Assembly: GCA_028023455.1 (NCBI GenBank)
Contig: JAQFVV010012575.1
Location: forward strand, 2,040,517-2,104,516
Direction: 5' to 3'
DNA from: Epiperipatus broadwayi
Lineage: Eukaryota; Onychophora; Udeonychophora; Euonychophora; Peripatidae
DNA: 64,000 bases
Within the stretch, counting starts at the first letter, position 1. Each line of letters begins with the position of its first letter. The position numbers and the translations under genes are program-made. Positions 28,271 through 39,242 of the stretch are shown here, piece after piece. The notes beneath the pieces were generated by a model. The model saw only the letters and a list, made by a program, of their open reading frames with translations, was not told where the DNA came from and ran no database searches.

Positions 28271-28464
28271 ATGATGATATATCTGTGTTTTACTAATATA
28301 TGTACACATCATTTAAAATACCTTTAATTTTAAATTTAATCTATCGTGAACATCTTTGGTCTAAAATTTATTTTGACTAAAACAATTCCTAACTTATTCT
28401 GTAACCAAACATTTATCACCAAAGTGGGTTTGAAGCAGGGCAACGAAATACAACTTCTTTCTTT

Positions 28465-28656
28465 AACTAAAACACACAGGCTTATTATATACCTGTGTCT
28501 ATATATATATATAGAGAGAGAGAGTATATGAGCACAGACTTTCACATGATCCACCACTCTCCACACTATCTCATAACACTGATACACTTGAACACATATA
28601 TGTTGAAAAGATAAATAATCACCAATACACGTATTTCATGCTAAACCAGCAATCAT
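28465..28656 (-). mobile_element. Foldback retroposon copy, 5'-truncated single arm, flanked by 14 bp direct repeats
   Basis: Perfect 14 bp target duplications CAACTTCTTTCTTT lie at 28451-28464 and 28657-28670. The element lies on the minus strand: its 3' terminus (complement of 28465 on: ...CTGTGTGTTTTAGTT) matches the 3' ends of the 19.5 and 41.6 kb copies, while its 5' end begins within the inner part of the arm (ATGATTGCTGGTTTAGC). Because only the 3' arm was copied it cannot fold back, as expected of 5' truncation. It contains a (TA)n/(GA)n run near 28500-28525. Confidence 0.85.
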
Positions 28657-28877
28657 CAACTTCTTTCTTTGTAAATCATTTAATAATTATATGTTATTCA
28701 ACACTACCGAGAGTTTTTCTTACCTGACGACTTGATTAAAATTGATTGATAAAATGAGTGGAAGCTGTCAGGCTAGGGGGATTGCAAGTTTAACTTGTCT
28801 TACATGTAAATTCATGTTCAGAGCAATTTACTTCTCATAAAAAAAGAAATTCTAACATCTTTTTTAAAGAAGCTTAC

Positions 28878-28958
28878 ATTACATTCATCCCATTTTGACT
28901 GATTATAGTTCCATGTGAACAAACTCATCAAGACGGCCTTACAGTCTTCATCAACTTC
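28878..28958 (-). CDS. Candidate internal exon, 27 codons, product unknown
   Basis: Eighty-one bp open on the minus strand, bordered by a plausible acceptor (TTTATTTTAAG before it) and a good donor (GTAAGC after it). It reads EVDEDCKAVLMSLF then TWNYNQSKWDECN, mixed-composition text unlike the low-complexity frames around it, and its GC is higher than the flanks. Length is an exact multiple of three (phase 0/0). I do not recognise the protein. It could belong with the minus-strand candidate at 54482-54642, which ends in the matching phase. Without transcript data this stays a candidate. Confidence 0.35.
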
Positions 28959-29164
28959 CTTAAAATAAATAATAAGAAAACACATACAAAGTCGGAAAAA
29001 TATATAACGTATTTTTCACCAGAAAAAATTAAAGTTTGCGCGCTGTGTATTACTTTTTTATAAATTAAAATACAATCCGTCTATAATAAATATTTAAGAT
29101 TGTTATATCTTTATTTACCACATGCATATTTAAATTTTAAATTAAACATAGCTCAATGTATATG

Positions 29165-29239
29165 TAAACAAAGGGAGTAAAACCCTCTTCCCCAGGCTAT
29201 GTCATAGCCTGGAGGACAGCGATTTACTCCATTTGTTTA
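29165..29239. repeat. Short near-perfect hairpin with about 37 bp arms
   Basis: Left arm 29165-29201 and right arm 29203-29239: AAACAAAGGGAGTAAA pairs with TTTACTCCATTTGTTT, and CCAGGCTATG with CATAGCCTGG, with an almost zero loop. GC-rich centre in AT-rich surroundings. Possibly a miniature foldback element; no flanking duplication was seen. Confidence 0.75.
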
Positions 29240-29281
29240 AGATTTCAAATACAGGCAATCATATACCTGAAACTTAATTTT

Positions 29282-29605
29282 AAAATAGGGGATTTGAATT
29301 CAGACTTTCAAAAAACTTTGAACTATCCACACTATCTCATACTACTGATACACATGAACACACACATGTAGAAAAGATAAATAATCACTAATATACGTAT
29401 TTCGTGCTGAATTAGCACTCATCAGTTGGTCCAGATTATCATTGCCCACACATATATATAATCAGTGTTCAGTTTATATCAAGATAGCAAATCTTTATAC
29501 TTTAATGGACAAGCTTCAATCTACTCCAACCTCCAACTCTTCAGCCATCCATACCCTTGAAAATCTGATGATAGAATGCCCAAATCCCATGCTGCCGCCA
29601 ATATT
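29282..29605 (+). repeat. Older copy of the hairpin retroposon family (5' arm and middle)
   Basis: Begins with the complement of the B-box-like text (GGGGATTTGAATTCAGACTT), continues with CACTATCTCATACTACTGAT, AAAAGATAAATAATCACTAA, CATCAGTTGGTCCAGATTAT and the middle section GAAAATCTGATGATAGAATGCC that is also in the 41.6 kb copy. The right arm and 3' terminus are absent. This copy preserves the GTTCAAATCC-like B box that the younger copies have lost. Confidence 0.7.
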
Positions 29606-30639
29606 GTTGTCGTTTATATACATATATTTATGTAAACATCATTAAATGACTATTAAAAAATAAGGACTCTGCCGTACTAACTCAAAATTTCCACGCTTTT
29701 CTGGTTATTTTTTTAACTTTCAAATATTTACAATCACCCCCCCCCCCTACATCTTTATGTTAGCATTCTTCTACGTGTGAATTATTTGTTTGCTACGATA
29801 AAAAAAGTATATTTTCAAATATGAAGTTCAGATAGACATATTTATAATTTTAAGCTTCTAATCAGATTAATGAATAAAATACTTCTTAAACTGATTCTTT
29901 TTTTAAATGAAACACTGATCTAGTATTTGTTTAAAAAGTATGACATTTGCCATTTTAAAATTTAATATGTGTAATTTCATCTTTTAATATCTGCCACATA
30001 ATTCCCGTTTATAATAGGAAAATTTATCGCATTCTACTTTGGAATTATTAATCGTAACAAAAACTTCTTTCATTGGAAAATTTTAACCTCTGTGGGAGAC
30101 ATCTATCAAGATTAACCAAATCATTTTAAATTTCAGACATTTTTTTTTAAATATAAATTTCAAGTGCCAGTTATTTAATTTAAAACTTTTTATTATAAAA
30201 TTTATTAAAACTAAATGTTTCTAAAACAAAAAAAAATACTTATTGCTTGATGATAAAGAGGTAAAACCATGGTTAACTGAAAACGTAATTAAAAAAAAAA
30301 AAAGTATAACAATGGCTAGAATGCTTTAATATGATTGGGAAGAGATGATAAAATCCAAGGTTGTGGAAGGCTAAGAAATAATAAAAAGAAAGATTAATAA
30401 GCTTTTGCAAAGAATATAGCATCATAATAATGAATACTGATTCAAAGAACATACGAAATGTGCTTTCTCTCTCTTCAGTAGTTTTAATTAACTAAGAGTT
30501 TTAATTTTGAAAATAAGTAATAACTCCAAAAAGAAACCATTCATAATAGCAATCCTATAAGAAACATGATATTGAATTAAGTTTCAATAAGGAAGAAAAT
30601 GTTGACCAATGATCATCAACCTAGTTCCTACAGCCCATT

Positions 30640-31135
30640 AGTGGTGTTTAAAGCTTTCAGATGGGCAGTGTTTATTTTCCAGATAGAGAAGCCTTACAAA
30701 CTAAACAGTTTCCTATTATTAGACTTTCAATCTTTATTATACATGCTAGATGGAATGTCAGATGTAAGGTAATGTTCACTGGGCCCGAACCTGAACCAGT
30801 AGACCTATTCATGAACAATATAAGGAAAGTAAAAGACAGAGACTTCATAATGGCATCAAAACTCTTGGACAATGAAATGTGGAATTTACTTAATATACCA
30901 GATCCACCGGAACATTAGTAGATTTACTAAGCAAAGGATGTTTAATCGATACATTGTGCATCATTCCTAATAAGTGGCTAAAAAAGCTTCATCAGTACAT
31001 TATTATCACTCAGAAGATAATCAATATACAAATGTTCCAACCTGTTTAAAATGTGTAAAACATGATGTTTTTTGTCTGTTAAAATTATGTAAAACACACT
31101 ATTTTTCATAAATAAAACTCTTTTGAGATTAAAAC
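30640..31135 (+). pseudogene. LINE 3'-terminal fragment
   Basis: An 85-codon open stretch (30661-30918) reads QTKQFPIIRLSIFIIHARWN, then VRCKVMF, which aligns by eye with the C-terminus of the minus-strand LINE at 8237-8587 (GEFAIIQMAIIILFAKWLTR, CHGVF). The following text DLFMNNIRKVKDRDFIMASK would then be the extreme C-terminus, and the sequence to about 31130 a 3' untranslated region ending in AATAAAA. No RT core is recognisable upstream, consistent with 5' truncation or decay. Similarity is to one C-terminal block only, so clade is uncertain. Confidence 0.5.
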
Positions 31136-31631
31136 CATAGATTTTTAGAGATGAGCAACAGGCATTTAAATTTTTTTGAAGAGTTGTTTGTGTTTCTTGT
31201 GAAATATTCTAACTTGATAGAAACCTATAAAGGTTCCAATTTCGATATTGACATCTACTAACAATTACAAATAAGTTCTGTGGCTCTGTCGCATGACTTA
31301 TAAAAAAAGTTCAAAATAAATTAAATACATTTTATTCTTTCAAATTGATATAAATTTGTTACTCGCTTTGTATTGTTACATATCTACTAATATATTTTTA
31401 TAATTATTTTTTTGTGTAATTGTTTCCATAAGCACTAAGTAGAAAGTGATAAAAAGGCATTTTAATTCTGTTATTTTAGATTTCAACAACTTATGATTTT
31501 TAGGTATTGAGTTGCCTGAAAAAAATATTTTGGATGATGAGAAAGATTGTATTTTTCTTTTTTACTTTTTTATTTACGTGTATAATACAATTATATTTGT
31601 GTCTCTTTTGTGCCCATGATTTTATATTAAA

Positions 31632-31868
31632 TGGGACATTATTGGACTTTGTGAAGTTAGAAGAAAAGGCGAAGAGACAATTGATTTAAAAAATAGACAT
31701 GTACTCTATTATAAAGACGAATATTGGAAATACAAGTGGAGTAGGATTCATTATAAATAAAAAGTGAAAGAACAACATTGATGGTGTCTCGAATAGAGTG
31801 GCAAGATTAGTTATACAACTTAATAGCATATATGTGTATAGTACTACATCTGTTAAACTAGTAGCAAT
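31632..31868 (+). pseudogene. RTE-clade LINE: endonuclease fragment
   Basis: In one frame WDIIGLCEVRRKGEETIDLK then NRHVLYYK; after a frameshift at about 31722, GNTSGVGFIINKK, stop, KNNIDGVSNRVARLVIQLNS and IYVYSTTS. This is the RTE/BovB-type AP endonuclease: 'GL.E.RRKGEE' holds the catalytic Glu, 'GVGF..NKK' and 'YAPTS'-like (here YSTTS) follow. Catalytic GDFN and SDH blocks are not visible downstream. It lies 3.4 kb from the RTE C-terminal piece at 27.7 kb, but in the wrong order to be the same copy (endonuclease should precede the RT), so it is a separate relic or a rearranged one. Confidence 0.75.
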
Positions 31869-31869
31869 T

Positions 31870-32892
31870 TAAAATTTGCATGAAATTTAGAAGATATTAT
31901 GTAAATAACACTTTTATTTAGATAATATTTATTTAAAACTATGTATATCCATCAGGAAAAAAATAGGAATTTTCAAGCTATGTGAAAGTAAAGTATGGAA
32001 GTGTGAAAATGTTTGATAAGATTACATGTAGTTTATATAGAAAAGAAAACCAGTAAAACATATAAACATTAAAATCAAGCATATGAATTCAATGTACAAA
32101 TTCAGAATGAAAGGAAGATCATATACATAAACAATGTATATTGAATATATATATAAATCTTTACACAAATATATAGATCAAAATCACTATAAGTAAAGCT
32201 GGCTTCATTGCATTCCTATGTATTGCAAAATGTAAAGAAAAACAGTTAACAACCTGGTGGTTTCATTGTTATTAATTAGGATAATTTTTTTAAAAATATT
32301 GATAAATCATAATTATGAAAATTAAAGATATCATTTAATTAGTTCACATTAGTCAACAAAGAATAACAAGGTATGTCAAAAATATAAACGAGGAAATAAA
32401 AAAAAATCATCTAAGGTCATGAGAGGTTTTTAGTAATGCTCTTAAAAAATACTAATATTGCTGGTTGGCAATATTTCTTATAGCTGAATTAAATCATAAC
32501 CAAACAAAATCAAACCCATTAGTATCAATGTTTTGGCACTTAATACTAAGAGATTGAATGTTTGTAAAAATTGAAGATTTTATATATTTTGGTGAATGAA
32601 TAAGATTAAATATAAAGAAACTTTTATTTGTAAATAAAAAATAGTGTTTGCTATGTAAAGTAAAAATATTGAATCAATAAAATATTTTAATAAGTTTGTT
32701 AAATTCATAAAGAAAGTCTATGAGCTTAATCAACTGTAAATGAAAGAAAAAATTATGAATATTGTGATTATAAATTTAATTGAAAATACATTTAGCTTTT
32801 ATATATAGTTTAAAATTTTATTTGGAGAGATAGAATCAACTATCTATTGATACATTAAGAACTTGACGTTTAAGCAAACATAAAAGTTTACA
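31870..32892. other. AT-rich stretch without a recognisable gene
   Basis: May include unrecognisable remains of the RTE element upstream, but I see no motif. No RNA or exon signal. Confidence 0.5.
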
Positions 32893-32908
32893 TAGATTTG
32901 TAACATTT

Positions 32909-33013
32909 TATATGTCAAAGCATCTGCCAGGAAGCGAACCCATGATAACCGTCTGCAAGTAACTGCTTGCTTGTAAGGTAACTGTGCTGACCTCTCAGCT
33001 ACCGACACTTGAC
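32909..33013 (-). mobile_element. tRNA-Gly-derived SINE, subfamily 2, flanked by 16 bp direct repeats
   Basis: A 105 bp insertion with perfect 16 bp target duplications TAGATTTGTAACATTT at 32893-32908 and 33014-33029. On the minus strand: leader GTCAAGTG, A-box region GGTAGCTGAGAGGTCAGC, anticodon-loop position CCTTACAAG (anticodon TAC), an extra segment GCAGTTACTTGCAGAC not present in tRNA-Gly, B box GGGTTCGCTTCC, and trailer GCTTTGACATATA. The extra segment is shared with the copy at 51.5 kb and defines a subfamily. The clean duplication demonstrates that this roughly 100 bp unit is a complete retroposon. Confidence 0.9.
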
Positions 33014-33228
33014 TAGATTTGTAACATTTGTGATAGAATTATAATATTTTTTAAAAATTTAGGAAATTTTTTCTAAACTTGATAAATTTAAGTTAGTAAT
33101 ATAATCACTTATCTTTTTTATTTTGTCACAAAAAAATTGTTTTTTTTTTGTTTGTATGTTTTATCTTTTATAAAAAGAAAATAAAACATTTCATTATTTT
33201 TTAAAAATAAAATTATATTGCAAATGTA

Positions 33229-33771
33229 AATATTTAAATAGACTTTAACCTGTAATGAATGTGCCTTAAAATTTCTAATAGGCAAGCAATATTATTTTGC
33301 CGATAGAGGGACCTCACAAACCATGACACAAGATAGTGACTTTTATAAAGATAAGAGCTGCTGTTTTATCTTTAACCTAAATTTCTACTTATATAGGCCA
33401 ATCTGAAGCATTCTCATTTGGGAGTGTGAAGTTGTTTTCTTCATTGTTTAAGTCCACTATTTTCTTTACTAATTAACCTTCACGAAATCTTGCGATTTAC
33501 AGCAAATAAATATTATGATCGTATTACTGGAAAATCTATAAACTATTGTAGAGTTGTAATTATATTTTACTCAACACACGGGAAGTATATGTAAATATTT
33601 AAACAGGCTATATAAGTAGAAATTTAGGTTAAAGATAAGATAGCCACTCTTATCTTTATAAAAGTCACTATCTTGTGTCATGGTTTATGCTCTATCAGCA
33701 AAATAATATTGCTTGACTATTAGAAATTTTAAGGCAAATTTGTTACAGGTTAAAACCTGTTTAAATATTTA
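33229..33771. repeat. Foldback element, about 165 bp arms, about 210 bp spacer
   Basis: Left arm about 33229-33395 and right arm about 33608-33771 are inverted copies with high similarity: AGACAGG/AACCTGT, CCTTAAAATTTCTAATA, GCAATATTATTTTGC, ACCATGACACAAGATAGTGA, TTTATAAAGATAAGAG and TTTAACCTAAATTTCTACTT pair. A second shorter inverted pair (GTAAATATTTAAACAGG at about 33590 and its complement at about 33760) brackets the right arm itself. No coding capacity. Confidence 0.85.
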
Positions 33772-34557
33772 TATATACTTTCTGTACACTCAATAAAATA
33801 TAATTACAAATGTGTAAATTTATGTGTTATTACAGTATATTACATTATCACATTATTATTCAACAATTTCAATATATACAGCATTGAAAATAATTCTTAT
33901 ATATTTTGTATATAAAATTAACTAAAATAATATTTATTAAAATATAATTTTAATAAATTATTTAGTTTTGTTTATTTTTGTACAATTACATAATTTTGTT
34001 TCATAATTGAAAGTTTTATAAGCATGTAGCTAAGAGTGAACTCATAATAAATTGCTTTTTAGTGACTATAAATGGCATTTATTTGAAAAAATATTTGCTT
34101 CACACAATAAAACTCAAACAGATGAGTTTATTTTGAACTTCTTTTTATTTCTAGACATGCTGAAAAATTTGTTAGCCAGTAATCTGTTAGAATATGAATT
34201 GAATTTTGCACCTCTTGTCTTTCACTTGTGGTTTTTTTAAATTCCATCAGGTTCTTCCTATATAGTTAATTTTTAAAAATTCAAAATAATTTTAATTTCA
34301 GAATTTTTAAAATTATTGTAGAATTAAGCATGACACCATTGGCATGATCAAATTTTGAAATCAGCTTTAAATTTAAATTTTATAATTTCAACATAATATT
34401 TTAAGAATTGTGTACTTAAATTTTTAATTCACTTCATATATTATACATAAATAATTTAATTATTTAAAAAAATATTCATAATTTTTCCTATCTCCTAAAT
34501 TTTAAATATAATAACAATAAATAATAATAATAATAATATATAATAGAAACCGGGCAC
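33772..34557. other. AT-rich stretch without a recognisable gene
   Basis: AT-rich sequence up to the TAA microsatellite; a 62-codon frame at 34052-34240 has no feature that supports it as a gene. Confidence 0.5.
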
Positions 34558-34839
<282 letters not shown>

Positions 34840-34959
34840 TGTAAATTAAGTGTTACTTTTGGTTATGTTGTAATAAATATCAAGTGATGTCTGTATACAT
34901 GACTTCGGTTGATAATGATTACAACATAAAATTATTTAATCTTAATTCATATATTATTA

Positions 34960-36579
34960 TTATTATTATTTACTATTATTATAATTTTAAATTTACACAC
35001 TTATTTATATATATTGTAACGGGATTTGCCGTTTTCCATATATATATCATGCATATATATATATAACCATTTGTAAGATTGTGTGTATGTATATAACACT
35101 ATACGTATATGTATAATTGTTAAAAAAAATTTATTCTTAAAGTATTTCGAAAACTATACTCCTATTTCTCGCCCAGCATATTTATGAGGTCAATTTATGA
35201 CCTCAAGCACCAATTTTATATTACTATAAGAATTTTGCTGGGAGAGCTGGAATACCAATATGGAAATGCCCTTGACTAGCTCACTCAGGGTGGGTGATTG
35301 ACAAATCGAAGGAAATCTAAGAGGGGGGAGGGGTTACTATACTAAAATATGTTTGATATACTATTCTAAATTCCTTATACTTTTATAAAAACAGACTTAA
35401 ATAAACAATACCAATAAACATACATTTCATTTTAAAATTTTTGTACAATATTTTATTTATATCATGATTAAATATTTTGTGCTCTTTATTTACTGGGAAA
35501 AACACATGCATACACATATTGCCTAGATATGTATAAAATCAGATAAATAAGATATATATCAGGCTCATATGAGTAGGAAAAAGTCATTTTTGATTTTTTT
35601 TTTTTTACAAAAGTTTATGCATATCATTCATGATAAGAAAGTTTGTAAAGAAAGTTTGTGAAAAATAAAAAAACAGATGCTATCTGGAACACTAATTAGC
35701 ATATTGTTAAATGTGCACATACCTAAATTGCTTTTCTTCCCGAGGGAAAATGATGGATTATCAAAAGTGAAAAATTTCATTCGTTTTGACTCTTTTTTAT
35801 AGCACTTGATGTAATGGTGATCAAATTGGATTATTTATTTCGGCTGTCCTATATTCTTGCTTGTTGATTCCATTCCTTTTTTGAATTTAATTTAGACTTT
35901 GGAGCAATTAGTTTCTATCTTTGATGGTTAGTTACCTTCTTGCAGCCACCTTCGGACCTTCATGGGGCGGGATTGCACTTCCCAGCACGGTTACGCTTTC
36001 TTAAGCCAGCTTGCACACAATTCTATCAGCTATTTCTAAAACAATTCTCCACTGCAGCACTCTACTCCAATTAGTAATAGAATAATCATTTTAGCAAGTT
36101 CTGCCCCTCAAAATCCGGATTCTTTTTGAACAAAAGCTTTTCACACCTCAAAATCTAATTTTGTTCTTTTGTTTTCATCGAATTTCTTTTGAATCCAAAA
36201 CTTAAATCTCCGTAATTAAATTCTTTAGATATTGATCAAGTTCTTTTTGATATCTTTTTTTTCATTTAATTTCTCCAAAATGAAATTGAAAAGCTTCCAT
36301 CTTGAAAAAGAAACATATTTCTATATCTGCATTTATACTTTTTACTTTTTTTTACTTTTCATATTATTCTATCCAGCAAAATATATACACGCGTTTCCAT
36401 AAAACAAAGAGCACACATACCCTCACCTCTTCTGTTTATTTTAACTTTTTTAAATCCCTATCTAGTTATAAATATAAATCTGAGAAAGAAAGAAATTCAA
36501 TTAATTGGGTTATATTGACGCATATATAGGAAAGTTTACTTTTGAAACAGAGATCGAACTCAGCCCTGTTTCAATATAC
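34960..36579. other. AT-rich stretch with two small GC-richer islands
   Basis: 35160-35340 is GC-richer, with a small palindrome GAGGTCAATTTATGACCTC at about 35187; no open frame. 35936-36010 is a sharper island (about 55% GC). On the minus strand it reads SVTVLGSAIPPHEGPK for about 20 codons and ends at a donor-like GTAACT, but an in-frame stop lies just upstream. I do not call a gene. Nothing else seen. Confidence 0.45.
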
Positions 36580-36802
36580 TAATCAAAATATTCTAGAATA
36601 AATATTAAAAAATTGCATATGTCTATATAAAATACAGATAAAATCTTTGCTATAGCTAGTTTATGGCATTTTCCACCATCTTTAGTTGAATTGCTACTCA
36701 AGATGGTGGAAAATGCCATAAGCTGGCTATAGGAAATATTTTATCTGTATTTTATATAGACATATGGAATTTTTTAGTATTTATTCTAGAATATTTTGAT
36801 TA
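36580..36802. repeat. Near-perfect hairpin with about 103-105 bp arms
   Basis: Left arm about 36580-36682 and right arm about 36700-36802 are nearly identical inverted copies (for example AATCAAAATATTCTAGAATA at the outer ends and GGCATTTTCCACCATCTT at the inner). Loop 17 bp. The high identity suggests a young element or gene conversion between arms. Non-coding. Confidence 0.9.
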
Positions 36803-36883
36803 TTAAATTTATGTCATTTGAAATTACATATTTTTTCTGGAATATAGTAATATTCTGGCATATAGTAATATTGTTATTCTGTG

Positions 36884-37008
36884 GTGTTGATTGCTACTCA
36901 AGATGATGGAAAATTTCATAAGTTGGCCATAGCAAATAATTTATTTGTATTTTATATAGGCGTATGGAATTTTTTAATAATTATTTTAGAATATTTTGAT
37001 TATTTTAT
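36884..37008. repeat. Diverged third copy of the right arm of the adjacent hairpin
   Basis: Starting GATTGCTACTCAAGATGATGG it repeats the loop and right arm of the hairpin at 36580-36802, with many substitutions, ending ATTTTGATTATTTT. A direct, more decayed copy lying 80 bp downstream of the fresh one. Confidence 0.8.
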
Positions 37009-37019
37009 TTATTTTGTTC

Positions 37020-37199
37020 GTAAAAAATGGAAGCTGATAATTTATTATTATCTTTGCAATTTTGTTTTGTATTTTGGACTCTTTTAATAACAACATGTGT
37101 TCTTTCATTCTTTTCTCCATTTGTTGTTATTAAAAAGAGTCCAAAATACAAAAGAAAATTGCAAAGATAATAACTTATCAGCTTCCATTTTTTACAACC
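37020..37199. repeat. Hairpin with about 77 bp arms, unrelated to its neighbour
   Basis: Left arm about 37020-37095 and right arm about 37123-37199: TAAAAAATGGAAGCTGATAA pairs with TTATCAGCTTCCATTTTTTA, and CAAAATACAAAA/GGACTC and TAACAACA also pair. Loop about 27 bp. It abuts the previous repeat. Overlapping open frames on both strands merely reflect the palindrome. Confidence 0.9.
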
Positions 37200-37727
37200 A
37201 CAATAAATCACGTGTATATGGTATTAATTTCAATTATAATAATGTAAAAATATTGCAAACTGAAAGAAACAACAACAAAAGGAAAATAAAGGAAGCTATG
37301 TTAATATATAAATACTGGCAAGACTTAATCAATAGGTAGGCAGTAAATATTAAGATCATGGATTATGGGAAGTTTAACCTTTCAAAGAATTAGTTGACAA
37401 AGACTATGAGCATAGTTGAAAGTACTCTTAACTGATGATTATATTTTTTTTTGTTCTTTTCAAAAAAAAAATTTTGATTACCGTATTTACTAATATTTAA
37501 TTATCAGATTACTTATATTACTTCAAAGAAATATGGTCATTGATTTATAATATTATTATATATGGCCAAATTAAACTGTGTTAAATAATATGGATACACA
37601 AGTAGAATGATAAACCCCCAATTTTTAAATACTGGCTATATTAATATGATGCTTTTTAATAAGTATAATGGGCATATGTTGAATAGAAGATTAGGCAAAT
37701 GAGAGAGAATTGTAAGTCTGGATTTAA

Positions 37728-37832
37728 AACACTGATGAAGGCCACAAGCCAGAAACTAGTCTGGGGATATTGGATGAGTAGGCACTAGATGGGGATTTTA
37801 TGCACAAGCCTTCTGACATCTATTGTTTACTC
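37728..37832 (+). repeat. Partial family C foldback element (one arm)
   Basis: CACTGATGAAGGCCACAAGC, CAGAAACTAGTCTGGGGATA, GAGTAGGCACTAGATGG and ATGCACAAGCCTTCTGACAT match the centre and right arm of the element at 27.4-27.7 kb. The left arm is missing. Confidence 0.75.
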
Positions 37833-39242
37833 TAGCTTGATATGTGTGGTAATACGTATAGTGAGTTTTACCTGTTTTAAAACAGTTATACCCAAGCATA
37901 AGAAGTGGATTTACATATTAATGCAATTGGATGTGCATCAAATTTAGCATGTGATGTGTCAAAGTTATTTCTTGAGGCTACTGGTTTTCATAATTGCATT
38001 TCAACAGGTATTTTATTATATGTCCTATGAGACAAGAAAAATATTATAATAATATATTTATTCAATAGTCTTATGAAAACAGCTAATATAAATAATATGT
38101 ACATCTTACTTGTGTTTATTTTGAGAAAATCATATCAGAAGCCTGTATCATCTTGGATAAAATCATCAAACATCTGGCCATAGAATAAGCTTCATTGGGA
38201 GAGATATTTCACCAATCTATCAAAGAGATCACATTAACACAGATCCTCACTTTTATTCCCATACAATTAATTTGTTTCTTAAATTCACTCATAAGTTTGA
38301 TTTTTCATGCCTATCCCCTTACCCATCTACCATGCAATATTTTATATAATTTCATTATATAAAATTGGCATAACTAATGCAAGGTCTTTCCTCATTCTAT
38401 GATCATATCCACAAGTGTTGCATATTATGTTCTTATGCAGAGTCCTGTCTACCTTCAATTAGGATATATATGGCACAGAGTAAAATATATTTTCCAAATT
38501 TTTAAATCACCAAGTGGGATTTGGCACTTTCATGCTCTTCAATAATATTTTCATGACATATTAATGGATAGTATTTACTAGCTATGAGTATTACAATAAA
38601 GAGCTAAAGGGATTCTTGGTTACTTTTGAAATTTGGGAATATCTTGCTTAGTGTCAAACATTCTAATTATTTATTTGTGTATTTATCATGACAAAGTTGT
38701 TTAATGATGATTTATTATAACTTTTAGGGAAGTTTGTCATAAATCTGGAAAGAAATGTTATATATATATAAACTCTTTTAGCATTGAGCATTATTATAGT
38801 TATTATTTAAGTAATACTTTGTGTGCAATTTGAAAATTATAATTGCAATATGTAATGTGATAATTGACTATTTATTAGTCAACATTCAGAATACATTATA
38901 TTTACCTCATTAAGGAGATTTATTTAAACTTCTTTGTATTAATAGTTTCAATCTCTGTAGTCAAGATGCAATATTTAGTGTCTATATAAATATATGAGAC
39001 CATTACTAGTGGTGGGATTCTACTTCTATTACTAAAAGTATGTTGCCTTGACAACAGTTTGAAATTCTTGATAGTTATCTATATTAGGATTGTCTGAGTT
39101 TTGACTGGTTTCTAATGATTATATATATATACATATAATTAATAAAACAAGTTATAAATTTCGTAACTTGCTTTTAAGCTTGCATTTAAATGATCACTAG
39201 ATGGAGCTTACCAATAGCTCTAAACAAGCTTTATTTTTTATA
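37833..39242. other. AT-rich stretch without a recognisable gene
   Basis: 38100-38480 is slightly GC-richer but has stops in all frames. A short piece at 39040-39110 (TTGCCTTGACAACAGTTTGA ... AGGATTGTCTGA) resembles one arm of the hairpin at 42441-42583. Confidence 0.5.
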
